Positions 17,667 through 28,364 of a DNA stretch of 64,000 nucleotides are shown here, in pieces. The notes below the pieces were generated by a model. It ran no database searches. It was not told the DNA's origin and saw only the letters and a program-made list of their open reading frames with translations. The stretch is from Rothia aeria (GTDB lineage Bacteria; Actinomycetota; Actinomycetes; Actinomycetales; Micrococcaceae). Within the stretch, counting starts at the first letter, position 1, and every line of letters begins with the position of its first letter. The stretch spans positions 1,488,001-1,552,000 of the forward strand of contig AP017895.1 of assembly GCA_002355935.1 (NCBI GenBank). The letters run 5' to 3'. The translations under genes were made by a program, and so were the position numbers.

Positions 17667-18384
17667 ATGGAATTTCTGCGGTGGCTCTTCGACGCACAGA
17701 TCCATGTAGGGGACCAGTCCCTGCTGGTGCGCGAAGTTCTCGGTAACGCGTTTGGCCTGGCATCGGCGCTGGGCGGGATGCGGCGTAAGGTGTGGGCGTG
17801 GCCGGTGGGTATTATCGGTAACCTGCTGCTATTCACCGTTTTTATGGGGGCGTTTTTGGCAGCCCCAACCCGTGAACATGCTGGGCCAGGCGGGACGGCA
17901 GCTCATGTTCATCACCGTATCGGTGTGGGGCTGGTACCGGTGGCGGCAAACCCGCGTAACAGGCGGTGCACACGCTCAAGGTACGGCGGTCATACCGCAG
18001 TGGGCCTCCGGGTGGGAACGGGCGGGACTAATCACTGTGATGGCCGCAGGGACTGTGGGTCTCACCCCGGTATTTCGGGCAATGGGCTCGTATGAGCCGG
18101 TGTGGTCTGACGCCTGGATTTTTACCGGTTCGCTGCTGGCAACCTACGGTATGGCACGCGGCTGGGTCGAATTCTGGCTCATCTGGGTGGCTGTAGACCT
18201 GGTGGGTGTGCCGCTGCTGTGGGGCGCCGGGTATTACGCCACCTCGCTCATGTACGTGTTTTATGGGTGTTTCACCCTTGTCGGGTTTTTTGTGTGGTGG
18301 CGTACCCGCAACCGGGAAACGCAGCGTACCCGTGTGCAAACGCAGTTCCCGGATATTACGGTCAAGGTGGAGGCGAGTAAATAA
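17667..18384 (+). CDS. ribM: Riboflavin transporter RibM (PnuC family), frameshifted
   Basis: A PnuC-fold membrane protein with about 6-7 helices. PnuC-like proteins behind an FMN riboswitch in actinobacteria are riboflavin importers (RibM). AAGGGAG before the ATG at 17667 sets the start. The first part (VREVLGNAFGLASALGGMRRKVWAWPVGIIGN in pieces) is in one frame to about 17870; from VNMLGQAGRQLMF the protein continues in another to 18384. The break lies in the C-rich stretch 17863-17875, where two added C's or one removed base restore about 239 residues. The stop overlaps the ribD start (TAATG). It probably supplies riboflavin when the medium contains it. Confidence 0.85.
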
Positions 18385-19676
18385 TGGTTTCGGTAATGCA
18401 CACTCCAGTGAATGATCTTGACTATTCCGCTGCGGAGTACGGGCATGTGGACGGCATACCCTCCCCATACACGTTCAGCATCCCAGATGGGCCCCTCACC
18501 GATGAGCAGGCGATGCGTTTGGCGTTAGACGCTGCACGGTGCGGTATTCGCGGGGCGAACCCGCTGGTGGGTGCGGTTATTACGGGCACGGACGGGCGGG
18601 TGCTGTATGTGGGCTGGCACCGCGGGGCAGGTACCCCTCACGCTGAAGCGGATGCACTGGCACAGGCACGGGCTGCAGGTACCGACCCGAGGGGTGCAAG
18701 TATGTATGTGAGCCTTGAGCCGTGCAACCACACCGGGCGCACCGGGCCCTGCTCACACGCGATTGTGGCCGCAGGGGTGCGGCGTGTGCGCTACGCTTAC
18801 CCCGATACTACCTCCGCCGCCGGGGGAGCGGCGCATCTGCGCAGTAACGGTGTGGATGCGCAGCTGATGGAAGGGTTTTCAGCTGACTCGTACCTGCTGA
18901 ATGAGCGCTGGTTTATTGCCGCCGCCGAGCGCCGCCCGTTTATTACGGCTAAATCGGCTTCCACCCTGGATGGGTTTATTGCTGCTGCTGATGGCACCAG
19001 CAAGTGGATTACCGGCCCCGCCGCCCGCATTGATGGGCACCTGGTGCGGCACCGTGCCGATGCGGTCATGATCGGGACCCGCACCGCCCTTACGGACGAC
19101 CCTTCCTTGGATGCCCGCCGCAGCGACGGGAGCCGTTTTACGAAGCAGCCTCTGCGGGTGGTGATGGGCCGACGCGAAATCCCTGAATCCTACCGTATTC
19201 GCGGGCTTGCAGCAGAAGGCCCGTACGACCCGGACCCTGACCGGTTTTTGCAGGTGTTCACCCACGACCCGTTTGAGCTGCTGAGCACCCTGTACGATCG
19301 CGGGGTGCGGCACCTTATGATTGAGGGCGGCCCCGGCATGGTGGGGTTATTCGCGGGTGAAGATCTGGTTGATGAGATGATCTGGTACCGCGCGCCCCTG
19401 CTGCTGGGGCACGGCAAGAGCGCCGTGTACCGTCTTAGCACCGGCACCCTGGCCAATGCCCCACGGCTGCACCTGGACGATCTGGGGATGTTCCCGGCTG
19501 TGCGGGTGCTGGGGGCAGATACTGCAACTCACCTGGTTCCGGTTCCGCGCGGCGACTACCAGAACCCCGGGGCCAGGCGGGTACTGGAACGGTGCACAGA
19601 GTGCTACGCCCCGAGCCCCGCGAGGACGGGTGAGGGCTGCATCATAAGAGGGCGCATCCGCAGAGTGAAAAGTTAG
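18384..19676 (+). CDS. ribD: Bifunctional riboflavin deaminase/reductase
   Basis: This catalyses deamination of the pyrimidine from GTP ring opening, then side-chain reduction. The N-terminal deaminase has the zinc motif [10 protein letters not shown] and [14 protein letters not shown]. The C-terminal HTP-reductase domain starts near residue 185 ([49 protein letters not shown]). It has 430 residues, with an N-terminal extension of about 35 residues and a C-terminal tail. Translation is coupled to ribM by the TAATG overlap. Confidence 0.96.
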   Translation: MVSVMHTPVNDLDYSAAEYGHVDGIPSPYTFSIPDGPLTDEQAMRLALDAARCGIRGANPLVGAVITGTDGRVLYVGWHRGAGTPHAEADALAQARAAGTDPRGASMYVSLEPCNHTGRTGPCSHAIVAAGVRRVRYAYPDTTSAAGGAAHLRSNGVDAQLMEGFSADSYLLNERWFIAAAERRPFITAKSASTLDGFIAAADGTSKWITGPAARIDGHLVRHRADAVMIGTRTALTDDPSLDARRSDGSRFTKQPLRVVMGRREIPESYRIRGLAAEGPYDPDPDRFLQVFTHDPFELLSTLYDRGVRHLMIEGGPGMVGLFAGEDLVDEMIWYRAPLLLGHGKSAVYRLSTGTLANAPRLHLDDLGMFPAVRVLGADTATHLVPVPRGDYQNPGARRVLERCTECYAPSPARTGEGCIIRGRIRRVKS

Positions 19677-19753
19677 CCGGAACGGGAATAAACCGGCGCG
19701 TGTGCGCCGTTAGAATGGATTGGGTGCCACTAGCTGGCGTGACGAGGAGAGAA

Positions 19754-21040
19754 ATGTTTACAGGAATTATTGGTGCTTTAGGCACTGTAGAGTCGGTGAC
19801 GCCGGTTCTGGACGCTCAGGGTAGAGATACTGGTGCCGCGCACATCACCATTAACGCTGGTGATATTGTTGCCGATCTGGGGCACGGCGGTTCGCTGGCC
19901 GTTAACGGTGTGTGCCTGACCGCCATTGACCTTCCCCACCTGAGCGAAGGGCAGTTTAGGGCCTACGCCATGGGTGAGACTCTGGCCCGCACCAACCTGG
20001 GGGCTCTCGTACCCGGTTCGCACGTGAACCTTGAACGGTGCATGCCCGCAGGCGGCCGTTTTGACGGGCACGTGGTACAGGGGCACGTTGATGGAACCGC
20101 AACCGTCGTCTCGGTGACGGATCATGATGCGTGGCGTACTGTCCGCTTCGCCGTGCCCGCCGAGTTCGCCCCATATTTGGTGCAGAAGGGGTCAATTACG
20201 GTCTCGGGTGTTTCGCTGACCGTCACCGCCGTCTCCGATCCTGCCCAGAAGCAGCACTGGTTCGAAGTTGGGCTGATCCCCGAAACCCTCGCCGCCACTA
20301 ACCTGGGGGAGCTCACCGTGGGGGACACCGTGAACCTGGAAACTGATGCACTAGCCAAGTATGTGGGACGCCTGCTGGCATTCGACACCCCGCAGGCGCG
20401 GGAGCACACCACCGCGAACGGGCCCGGCCGGACACTCGATACGGTTCAGAGCGCAGTCGATGCGATTGCCGCCGGGGGCGCAGTGGTCGTGGTAGATGAT
20501 GAGAGCCGCGAGAATGAGGGCGATATTATTTTTGCGGCCGAACACGCCACCAAGCAGCTGATGGGTTTCACGGTGCGGTACACCTCCGGGGTGATTTGCG
20601 CCCCGATGAGCGCCTCCCGCGCCGATAAGCTGAACCTGCCCCCGATGCTCGCCCATAATGAAGACCCGAAAGGTACCGCCTACACTGTCTCATGTGACGC
20701 GCGTATGGGGGTCAGCACCGGTATTAGCGCCGCCGACCGTGCCCGTACCGTCCGGGTACTGGCCGACCCGTCTGCAACCCCAACCGATATTACCCGTCCA
20801 GGACATATTTTCCCGCTCCGCGCGGTAGCAGGCGGTGTGGCCCAGCGCCCCGGGCATACCGAAGCAGCCGTGGAACTGTGCCGTGCCGCGGGGCTTTCGG
20901 GGGTGGGCGTTATCGCCGAGCTGGTGCACGATGACGGCTCAATGATGCGTTTCGACGCGCTGCGGGCTTTCGCTACCGAACACAGCCTGCCGATGGTCTC
21001 CATCGAAGATCTCATCGCCTACCTGAAGGAGGGCGCATGA
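19754..21040 (+). CDS. Fused riboflavin synthase (RibE) and 3,4-dihydroxy-2-butanone-4-phosphate synthase (RibB)
   Basis: The ATG at 19754 follows GAGGAG and opens [12 protein letters not shown], the classic riboflavin synthase alpha start. Residues 1 to about 210 are two lumazine-binding barrels ([52 protein letters not shown]). Residues about 225-428 are a complete Rib[21 protein letters not shown] with metal ligands, [53 protein letters not shown]. No stop or restart separates them. The common arrangement is RibE alone and RibB fused to RibA, so this order of fusion is unusual. The stop overlaps ribA as ATGA. Confidence 0.93.
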   Translation: MFTGIIGALGTVESVTPVLDAQGRDTGAAHITINAGDIVADLGHGGSLAVNGVCLTAIDLPHLSEGQFRAYAMGETLARTNLGALVPGSHVNLERCMPAGGRFDGHVVQGHVDGTATVVSVTDHDAWRTVRFAVPAEFAPYLVQKGSITVSGVSLTVTAVSDPAQKQHWFEVGLIPETLAATNLGELTVGDTVNLETDALAKYVGRLLAFDTPQAREHTTANGPGRTLDTVQSAVDAIAAGGAVVVVDDESRENEGDIIFAAEHATKQLMGFTVRYTSGVICAPMSASRADKLNLPPMLAHNEDPKGTAYTVSCDARMGVSTGISAADRARTVRVLADPSATPTDITRPGHIFPLRAVAGGVAQRPGHTEAAVELCRAAGLSGVGVIAELVHDDGSMMRFDALRAFATEHSLPMVSIEDLIAYLKEGA

Positions 21041-21834
21041 GCCCAGAACCGAAACCTGCCGCCTCCACGGGGCAGGGCTGGGAGGGCCTGAACCTTCCCC
21101 CGGAGCAGGAGCAGGCCGTCGCGGACGCCGCCGCATCCTACATCGCCTCACCCCTGGATACGGTACCGATGCCCAGCCCGCAGCTGATCGAAACCACCTA
21201 CGAGGTGCCGGTTCCAACCCCGCACGGTGTATTTGGTGTGCGCGCCTGGCTTTTCGCCGACGGCGCCGAACATATTACCGCCCGCGCCCTCAACGATGAC
21301 GGAACCCCCACCCCGTTCACCGGCACCGGCACGGAGCCGCCAGCACCCGCAGTGCGCATCCACTCGGAGTGCGCCACCGGCGACATTTTTGGTTCGTACC
21401 GGTGCGATTGCGGTCCGCAGCTTGAAAACGGCCTGCGCATTATCGCCCAGCAGGGCGGCTGGCTCGTGTACACCCGCAACCATGAGGGGCGCGGCATTGG
21501 GCTGGTCAATAAACTGCGGGCCTACCGGCTGCAGGACGCTGGCCTTGATACGGTAGACGCGAACCTGGCGCTTGGCCTGGACGCCGACATGCGCGACTAT
21601 ACGCAGGCGTCAGTGATTTTGCAGGAGTTGGGCGCCGAACGTATCCGGCTGGTGTCAAATAACCCGGCGAAGGTGCAGGCGCTCGCCGAACTGGGGGTTG
21701 AGGTTCTTGAGATGATACCCGATGAGGTGCCCGCCCGTGCCGAGAACACCCGGTATTTAGCGACTAAACGCGACCGGATGCGGCACCAACTGGGCCCCAG
21801 GAATACACACCCCAACCACCCCCACAACCACTAA
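21037..21834 (+). CDS. ribA: GTP cyclohydrolase II
   Basis: This opens GTP to the first riboflavin intermediate. The core has the zinc cysteines in [19 protein letters not shown], the catalytic [16 protein letters not shown], and [20 protein letters not shown]. An N-terminal extension of about 55 residues (Pro/Ala/Glu-rich) takes the place where a RibB domain would normally be fused. The C-terminus is His/Asn/Pro-rich ([10 protein letters not shown]). At 265 residues it is a stand-alone RibA, with its start overlapping the preceding ribEB stop by 4 bp. Confidence 0.95.
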   Translation: MSPEPKPAASTGQGWEGLNLPPEQEQAVADAAASYIASPLDTVPMPSPQLIETTYEVPVPTPHGVFGVRAWLFADGAEHITARALNDDGTPTPFTGTGTEPPAPAVRIHSECATGDIFGSYRCDCGPQLENGLRIIAQQGGWLVYTRNHEGRGIGLVNKLRAYRLQDAGLDTVDANLALGLDADMRDYTQASVILQELGAERIRLVSNNPAKVQALAELGVEVLEMIPDEVPARAENTRYLATKRDRMRHQLGPRNTHPNHPHNH

Positions 21835-21870
21835 TACCCTGAAAACACCAGAACTACACGTAGGTTCTGA

Positions 21871-22363
<493 letters not shown>

Positions 22364-22365
<2 letters not shown>

Positions 22366-22405
22366 AGCTGCCCGCCCCGCCCCGGCGGAGCAGCTTTGGG
22401 GCGGG
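22364..22405 (+). promoter_or_regulatory. Mutually exclusive hairpins between ribH and trpE
   Basis: AAAGCTGC (22364-22371) can pair with GCAGCTTT (22390-22397). CCCGCCCC (22371-22378) can pair with GGGGCGGG (22398-22405). The two helices cross and share a base, so only one can form. No Trp-rich leader peptide and no U-run are seen. It could be a weak terminator of the rib operon or a switch; function is inference. Confidence 0.35.
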
Positions 22406-22456
22406 ACTACACTGGATGTGTACACCACCGAATCAAAGAACTGAAGGAACACCCCC

Positions 22457-24046
22457 ATGCAGGATTTGGGCATTATTTCCCCCTCGCTTGACGAATTCCG
22501 TGCGTTAGCGGCGCAGCGGCGCGTCATCCCGGTGCGTCTTAAAGTGCTGGCGGATGCGCTCACCCCCATCGGTATTTACCGCTCACTTGCCCTTCAGGAC
22601 GATGGCACAGCAGCCCCGGGCACGTTCCTGCTGGAATCGGCGAAGGTCACCGCCGAAGGGGAGTCTGCCGCCTGGGACAGGTACTCGTTTATTGGTGCCT
22701 CATCCCGCTCGACCCTTACCACCGTGGACGGGAAAGTGCACTGGCAGGGCGAAACCCCGGCCGGGGCGCCCACCGAGGGAGACCCGGTGGAGGCCATCGC
22801 CAAAACCCTGCATATGCTGCACACCGAGCCGCTGCCGGGGCTTCCTCCGCTGACATCGGGGCTGGTGGGGTACCTGGGGTGGGACGTGGTGCGCCGCTGG
22901 GAGCACCTGCCATTCCCTCCCGCCGATGATGTGCACCTGCCGGAGTTCGCGCTGAATATGGTCTCTGATATGGCGATCCACGATAACACCGACGGAACGG
23001 TTCTGCTGGTAGCTAATGCCATTAATTTCAACGGCACTGACGAGAACGTAGATGCCGCCTACGCCGATGCCCGCGTCCGGCTAAACCGCATGGTAGAGCG
23101 TCTTGCCCGCGGCGCATCCGATATGGTCTCAGTGCTTTCGGACGTTTCGCGGGTGGATGAGCGTGTCCGTCATGAGGTCACCGAAACCTGGTCTGAACAG
23201 GGGTACATGGACGCCATTGACAAGGCGAAGAAAAACATTGTTGACGGTGATGTCTTCCAGATCGTACCCTCACGCCGGTTCGAGGTCGCCACCAAAGCTA
23301 ACCCCTTGGACGTGTACCGGATGCTGCGCCAGTCAAACCCGTCCCCGTACATGTACCTGTTTAATTTTGCGGATCCGGCAGGCACTCCGTTCCATATTGT
23401 AGGGTCCTCACCGGAGGCACTGGTGACCCTCAAGGACGGGAAAGCAACCACCCACCCGATCGCTGGTTCCCGACCGCGCGGGGCCACCCGGGAGCAGGAT
23501 ATTGCGCTCGCTCAGGAGCTGCTGGCGGATCAGAAGGAGCTTTCGGAGCACTTGATGCTGGTGGATTTGGCCCGTAATGACCTTTCCCGCATTGCTAAGC
23601 CTGGTACTGTGTCGGTGGATGAATTTATGATCATTGAACGGTTCAGCCACATTATGCATATTTCTTCGACGGTGAGCGCCGACCTTGACCCGCAATTTGG
23701 TGCCTATGATGTGTTGAGGGCGGCTTTCCCGGCGGGCACTTTATCGGGGGCGCCCAAGCCGCGTGCGTTGCAGCTGATTGATGAGTATGAGCCTACCCGG
23801 CGTGGCGTGTACGGTGGTGTGTGCGGGTATTTTGATTTTGCCGGGGACATGGATATGGCGATTGCGATCCGCACCGCTGTTCTTAAGGACGGTAAAGCCT
23901 ATGTGCAGGCTGGTGCTGGTATTGTCATGGATTCTGTGCCCACTTCCGAAACGCAGGAGACCGTAAATAAGGCGGCGGCCCCATTACGGGCTGTACTGAG
24001 CGCCTCTGGTTTGGCGCCTTTGAACTCGCAGAACGCAACCTCTTAG
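22457..24046 (+). CDS. trpE: Anthranilate synthase component I
   Basis: This converts chorismate to anthranilate with ammonia supplied by TrpG (not in this window). The N-terminal tryptophan-feedback region includes LLESAK. The chorismate-binding half has DIFQIVPSRRF-like text, NPSPYMYLF, GSSPEALVTL, HPIAGSRPRG, LVDLARNDLSRI, PAGTLSGAPKPRALQLI and QAGAGIVMDS. At 529 residues it has normal length. AAGGAACA precedes the ATG. It heads trpE-membrane protein-HGxxPAAW-trpC-trpB-trpA, with trpD and trpF elsewhere as in other Micrococcales. Confidence 0.97.
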   Translation: MQDLGIISPSLDEFRALAAQRRVIPVRLKVLADALTPIGIYRSLALQDDGTAAPGTFLLESAKVTAEGESAAWDRYSFIGASSRSTLTTVDGKVHWQGETPAGAPTEGDPVEAIAKTLHMLHTEPLPGLPPLTSGLVGYLGWDVVRRWEHLPFPPADDVHLPEFALNMVSDMAIHDNTDGTVLLVANAINFNGTDENVDAAYADARVRLNRMVERLARGASDMVSVLSDVSRVDERVRHEVTETWSEQGYMDAIDKAKKNIVDGDVFQIVPSRRFEVATKANPLDVYRMLRQSNPSPYMYLFNFADPAGTPFHIVGSSPEALVTLKDGKATTHPIAGSRPRGATREQDIALAQELLADQKELSEHLMLVDLARNDLSRIAKPGTVSVDEFMIIERFSHIMHISSTVSADLDPQFGAYDVLRAAFPAGTLSGAPKPRALQLIDEYEPTRRGVYGGVCGYFDFAGDMDMAIAIRTAVLKDGKAYVQAGAGIVMDSVPTSETQETVNKAAAPLRAVLSASGLAPLNSQNATS

Positions 24047-24055
24047 GAGGCTCCA

Positions 24056-24757
24056 ATGAGTGATGAACCCGACAGCGGGCGGGCAGACGGGCAAAACCCC
24101 CACGAAAACACCGGTGCCCAAGAGTCGAGCATGGAACGTGAACCTGCCACACCGGATGCCATCGCCTCCGAACAGCAGGCTAAGGAGCGCAGCACCCGCC
24201 CGGGACTGGTGATGCTCTCCGGACTGCTGGTGGCGGCCGCAGCGTTCGGTACCACTCTTCTCACGTGGGTGGATGCGCGAATCACCGGTGCTTTCGGTGA
24301 GCAGTCTTTAGCGGTTTCCGGCTCAAAAGCCGCTCCGGCGGTGAGCGCGCTTGCGTTGGTGGCGTTGGCGGCCCCGCTTGCTGGGCGTATCGCCCCGCGC
24401 CTGTTGCGGTATGTGGTGTACGGTGTTGCCGCAGCTGCGGGGGTTGGTATCGTCTTGAGTGTTATTGCGGTGACAAGTAACCCTGCTGCAGCTGTGGTGA
24501 CAGAGACCAGCCGCCTAACAGGCACAATTTCTCCGGCAGGCGAGTATGCGCTGAGCCCGTGGCCGTGGGTGTCGGCGGCGTGCGGTGTGCTGATTATCGT
24601 GGTCGCGCTGTGGGCTGCGTTCACTTCCCGCACCTGGGATGCTGGGCGCAGGTATGAGCGTTCAGCCGCGCGTAGTGTCCATACGGAGGACGGGCACATG
24701 GATGAGATGGACGCTTGGGATTCGCTCAGCAGGGGAGAGGACCCCACCACCCGGTGA
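24056..24757 (+). CDS. Trp biosynthesis-associated membrane protein
   Basis: A 233-residue protein with a polar N-terminus (about 45 residues), four hydrophobic segments (LVMLSGLLVAAAAFGTTLL; SALALVALAAPLAG; YVVYGVAAAAGVGIVLSVIA; WVSAACGVLIIVVALWAAF) and a charged tail. The TTLLTWV...PWPWVSAACG pattern and the place between trpE and trpC fit the actinobacterial Trp-associated membrane family (TIGR02234-like). GGAGG lies just before the ATG, 10 bp after trpE. The molecular role is unknown. Confidence 0.85.
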   Translation: MSDEPDSGRADGQNPHENTGAQESSMEREPATPDAIASEQQAKERSTRPGLVMLSGLLVAAAAFGTTLLTWVDARITGAFGEQSLAVSGSKAAPAVSALALVALAAPLAGRIAPRLLRYVVYGVAAAAGVGIVLSVIAVTSNPAAAVVTETSRLTGTISPAGEYALSPWPWVSAACGVLIIVVALWAAFTSRTWDAGRRYERSAARSVHTEDGHMDEMDAWDSLSRGEDPTTR

Positions 24758-24888
24758 CCCGGTGTGCCCCCTGTTTTTTCGTGTTTGGTGTCTTAAATTC
24801 AGCCTTAGCCCGCGATATGTCATAGAATCGTGTTAACAAGTGGCGGATTGTTCGGTGAGCATCCGCTGGCACACACTGAGGAGTTTTC

Positions 24889-25143
24889 GTGGCTGAAGAG
24901 AAAATTGTTATTGTTCCTGAACGCCCGTACGCTAACCACGGCAACACGGTTGCCGCGTGGGTTATGGTCGCCATTATGACAGTTGGTGTTCTGGTGGGTT
25001 CCATTGCTTACGACTTGGGCAGTCAACCGGTGGTTTTCGTCGGCGCGGGCATTATTGTGATTGGCCTGTTGGTTGGGTTTTTCCTGAAGCAGGCTGGCTA
25101 TGGCCAGGGCGGGGCGAAGACGAAGAACACCGCACGCCACTAG
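24889..25143 (+). CDS. HGxxPAAW family small membrane protein
   Basis: An 84-residue protein with NHGNTVAAWVMVAIM (variant of the HGxTPAAW signature, Val for Pro), two membrane helices (about residues 20-41 and 48-66) and a basic Lys/Gly tail. This family sits between the trpE-linked membrane protein and trpC across actinobacteria; its function is unknown. The start is a GTG at 24889 after GAGGAG. Confidence 0.88.
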   Translation: MAEEKIVIVPERPYANHGNTVAAWVMVAIMTVGVLVGSIAYDLGSQPVVFVGAGIIVIGLLVGFFLKQAGYGQGGAKTKNTARH

Positions 25144-25241
25144 GGCTTGCTGGTAGAGGCGTTCCGCGAATGTGCGGGGCGCCTTTTCTCTACCTGCCAC
25201 GAAGGGCACCTTTGCGGGCGAGTGAACTGAAGGAGTGAACC

Positions 25242-26060
25242 ATGAGTACCAGTACCGTACTGGATGAGATTATTGTTGGCGTGCGTGAGGATGTAACGCA
25301 GCGTATGGAGCAGGTTCCGTTGGAGCGCGTGAAGGAGCTGGCCCTTGCAGCTGAGCCTGCCCGGGACGCGCTTGCGGCGTTACACGGTGATGGTGCGAAG
25401 GTACGTATTATTTCTGAGGTGAAGCGTTCTTCCCCGTCGAAGGGTGCCTTGGGGGACATCCCGGATCCGGCGGTGCTTGCGGCTAAATATCAGGCTGGTG
25501 GTGCGGCGGCTATTTCTGTGTTGACTGAGCAGCGTCGTTTTGGCGGCTCGTTGGCTGATTTGGATGCTGTGCGTGCTGCCGTGGATATCCCGGTGCTTCG
25601 TAAAGATTTTACAGTTGATGAGTACCAGATTTGGGAGGCCCGGGCACATGGGGCGGATATGGTGCTACTTATTGTGGCGGCTTTACCGGAGAAGACTTTG
25701 CGGTATTTTTTGGAGTTAACGGAGCTGCTGGGGATGAACGCTCTTGTTGAGACACATACACCGGATGAGATTGAGACAGCCCAGCGGGTTGGCGCGAAGA
25801 TTATGGGTATTAATGTGCGTAATCTAAAGACTCTTGAGGTGAATAATGAGCATTACGCGTCCTTGGCGGCTAATCTGCCGCAGAGCGTCATTAAGGTGGC
25901 GGAGTCTGGGGTGTCCGGTATTGAGGACGTGACAGGCTACGCTAATGCCGGGGCGGATGCGGTGCTCATCGGCGAGGCTTTGGTAAAGTCAGGCGACCCT
26001 GAGGCGGCGGTACGTGCGTTTCGGCGGTGCCTCGTTCGCAGTAGCTTTATTGTGCGTTGA
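25242..26060 (+). CDS. trpC: Indole-3-glycerol phosphate synthase
   Basis: This closes the indole ring in tryptophan synthesis. TIM-barrel motifs are [68 protein letters not shown] and [17 protein letters not shown] precedes the ATG. The written C-terminus ([12 protein letters not shown]) is atypical. One extra T at 26019-26021 would instead give AFSAVPRSQ and a stop at 26044, closer to relatives; I regard that as likely but unproven. Confidence 0.95.
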   Translation: MSTSTVLDEIIVGVREDVTQRMEQVPLERVKELALAAEPARDALAALHGDGAKVRIISEVKRSSPSKGALGDIPDPAVLAAKYQAGGAAAISVLTEQRRFGGSLADLDAVRAAVDIPVLRKDFTVDEYQIWEARAHGADMVLLIVAALPEKTLRYFLELTELLGMNALVETHTPDEIETAQRVGAKIMGINVRNLKTLEVNNEHYASLAANLPQSVIKVAESGVSGIEDVTGYANAGADAVLIGEALVKSGDPEAAVRAFRRCLVRSSFIVR

Positions 26061-26168
26061 GTATGCTCAGCGGGTGGCGCCGGTTGTGCGGGCCGCCCCG
26101 TAGAATATTAAGGATGCGGGTGTTTTGTCTGCCCGCACCCCAGTAGAATCACCCCAGGAAGGACAACA

Positions 26169-27509
26169 ATGAGCGAAAACCTGGCAGAGACATTCCTTAA
26201 GAGCCGCACTCTTAAGGACGCACCCGGCCCTTATTTCGGACAATATGGTGGCCGGTGGATGCCTGAGTCTCTCATTGCTGCCATGGATGAGCTGGAACAG
26301 ACTTTTAACGAGGCGAAAAATGACCCCGAGTTTATTGCGCAGTTTCAGCGTCTTTCTCGCGAGTATTCAAACCGGCCTTCACTGCTGACTGAGGTGCCGC
26401 GGTTTTCGGAGCACGCGGGGGCCCGAGTCTTCCTCAAGCGTGAGGATCTTAACCATACCGGGAGCCACAAGATCAACAATGTGATCGGGCAGGCGTTACT
26501 GGCTCAGCGGATGGGCAAAACCCGTTTGATCGCTGAGACCGGTGCGGGCCAGCACGGTGTAGCTACCGCAACTGCCGCTGCCTTGTTCGGCATGGAGTGC
26601 GTTGTGTACATGGGGGAGGAGGACACCGAGCGGCAGGCTTTGAACGTGGCTCGTATGCAGCTGCTGGGGGCGAAAGTTATTGCCGTACAGAACGGTTCTC
26701 GAACTCTTAAAGACGCTATTAATGAGGCGTTGCGTGACTGGGTCGCTAACGTTGAGAACACCCACTACCTGTTGGGTACGGCTGCGGGTGCGCACCCGTT
26801 CCCGGCGATGGTTCGGTTTTTCCATGACGCTATTGGCTCAGAGACGCGGGAGCAGATTCAGTCTCTTACGGGGCGCCTGCCTGATGGGGTGGCTGCCTGT
26901 GTGGGTGGTGGGTCGAACGCTATTGGTATTTTCCATGCCTTCCTTGACGATAGGGACGTTGAAATATACGGGTTTGAGGCTGGTGGTGATGGCGTCGAGA
27001 CTGGGCGCCATGCGGCGACTATTACCTTGGGCCGCCCCGGTATGCTTCACGGCGCGGTAACGTATCTGATGCAGGATGAGGACGGGCAGACTATCGAATC
27101 TCATTCCATTTCGGCGGGGTTGGACTATCCGGGGGTCGGCCCGGAACATTCGTACCTTTCGGATATTGGCCGCGTGAGCTACCAGCCGGTGACCGATACT
27201 GAGGCCATGGAGGCGTTCCGCCTCTTGTGCCGCACTGAAGGAATTATCCCCGCTATCGAGTCTGCTCACGCGCTTGCTGGTGCGCTGCGTGTTTGCCAGC
27301 AGTGGGCGGCACAGGATCCTGCGGCCGCTCGGGAGAAGATTATGGTGGTGTGTCTGTCTGGCCGTGGTGATAAGGACATGGAGACTGCCCTGAAATGGTT
27401 CGACCTGGGGAAGGCCATCCCGTCTTCTACATTAATGACTGGTAATAAAGAGGCCGCCGCGCAGGGGGCTGCTGAGAACCTCAAGCAGGCAGAAAGCGAG
27501 AAAAACTAA
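26169..27509 (+). CDS. trpB: Tryptophan synthase beta chain
   Basis: This condenses indole with serine using [17 protein letters not shown], the PLP lysine in [54 protein letters not shown] and [14 protein letters not shown] are all present. At 446 residues it is slightly long because of a C-terminal Ala/Glu tail. AGGAAGGA lies before the ATG, and a small stem (TGCGGG..CCCGCA) and possible -10 lie between trpC and trpB, so a second promoter is possible. Confidence 0.98.
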   Translation: MSENLAETFLKSRTLKDAPGPYFGQYGGRWMPESLIAAMDELEQTFNEAKNDPEFIAQFQRLSREYSNRPSLLTEVPRFSEHAGARVFLKREDLNHTGSHKINNVIGQALLAQRMGKTRLIAETGAGQHGVATATAAALFGMECVVYMGEEDTERQALNVARMQLLGAKVIAVQNGSRTLKDAINEALRDWVANVENTHYLLGTAAGAHPFPAMVRFFHDAIGSETREQIQSLTGRLPDGVAACVGGGSNAIGIFHAFLDDRDVEIYGFEAGGDGVETGRHAATITLGRPGMLHGAVTYLMQDEDGQTIESHSISAGLDYPGVGPEHSYLSDIGRVSYQPVTDTEAMEAFRLLCRTEGIIPAIESAHALAGALRVCQQWAAQDPAAAREKIMVVCLSGRGDKDMETALKWFDLGKAIPSSTLMTGNKEAAAQGAAENLKQAESEKN

Positions 27510-27512
27510 CTT

Positions 27513-28364
27513 ATGAGCTACCAGGATGCACAGCCGCATGCCGCCACGTACTCCGTGCTTGACGGCGCTTTCCCGCCCGCTAACCCGGGGTCGGCATTAG
27601 CTGCCCGCCTGCGTGAATGCCAGCAGGCCGGTCGCGCCGCCCTGATCGGTTATTTACCAGCCGGGTTCCCCACTGTGGATGAGTCGGTTGCTGCCGCCAT
27701 TGAGCTGGGTAATAATGGGGCGGATATTATTGAGCTTGGTGTGCCGTACTCTGACCCTGTCATGGACGGCCCGGTGATTCAGCAGGCTACAGGCACTGCT
27801 TTGGATAACGGGTTTAAGCTCACTCAGTTGTTTGATGCGGTGCGCCGTATTACTGAGGCAACTAACGCCGTTGTGGTGGTGATGACGTACTGGAACCCGG
27901 TTCTCGCGTATGGGGTGGATCGGTTTGCCAGTGATCTTGCTGCTGCCGGGGGTGCGGGGATTATTACCCCCGATCTGGTGCCGGATGAGGCTTCTGAGTG
28001 GTTTGAAGCGTCCGAGAAACACGGGCTGGATCGTATTTTCTTGGCGGCGCTGTCGTCGTCCCAGGATCGTCTTAAGACTATTGCGAAGGCGTCTAGTGGT
28101 TTTGTGTATGCAGTGTCGGTGATGGGTGTTACGGGTGCCCGTGCCTCGGTCTCTGAGGCTGCTCGGTCGCTGGTGGATGATATTCGTGCCGCCGGTGCCA
28201 AGCATGCGTGTGTTGGGTTGGGGGTGTCTACCCGCGCTCATGTGGAGGAGATTGGTGCCTACGCGGATGGGGTGATTGTTGGTACCGCACTGGTGAAGGC
28301 GCTGCAGCAGGGCGGGCCTGAGGCTGTGGGGACGTTGACCCGTGAATTGGCAGGTCGTGCATAA
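27513..28364 (+). CDS. trpA: Tryptophan synthase alpha chain
   Basis: This splits indole-3-glycerol phosphate and channels indole to TrpB. Motifs are LIGYLPAGFPTVDES, ADIIELGVPYSDPVMDG with catalytic Glu and Asp, VVVMTYWNPVLAYG, FVYAVSVMGVTGAR and GLGVSTRAHVEEI. It has 283 residues. It starts 3 bp after trpB, and its TAA overlaps the lgt ATG (TAATG), so trpB-trpA-lgt are translationally coupled. Confidence 0.98.
   Translation: MSYQDAQPHAATYSVLDGAFPPANPGSALAARLRECQQAGRAALIGYLPAGFPTVDESVAAAIELGNNGADIIELGVPYSDPVMDGPVIQQATGTALDNGFKLTQLFDAVRRITEATNAVVVVMTYWNPVLAYGVDRFASDLAAAGGAGIITPDLVPDEASEWFEASEKHGLDRIFLAALSSSQDRLKTIAKASSGFVYAVSVMGVTGARASVSEAARSLVDDIRAAGAKHACVGLGVSTRAHVEEIGAYADGVIVGTALVKALQQGGPEAVGTLTRELAGRA

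Noticed and set aside
17527-17709. 60-codon open frame between the riboswitch and ribM
   Set aside because: It overlaps the real ribM start, has no good ribosome binding site, and its composition follows the hairpin-forming leader.
24639-24836. Small open frame after the Trp membrane protein
   Set aside because: It lies mostly inside the preceding gene in another frame and has no family-like features.
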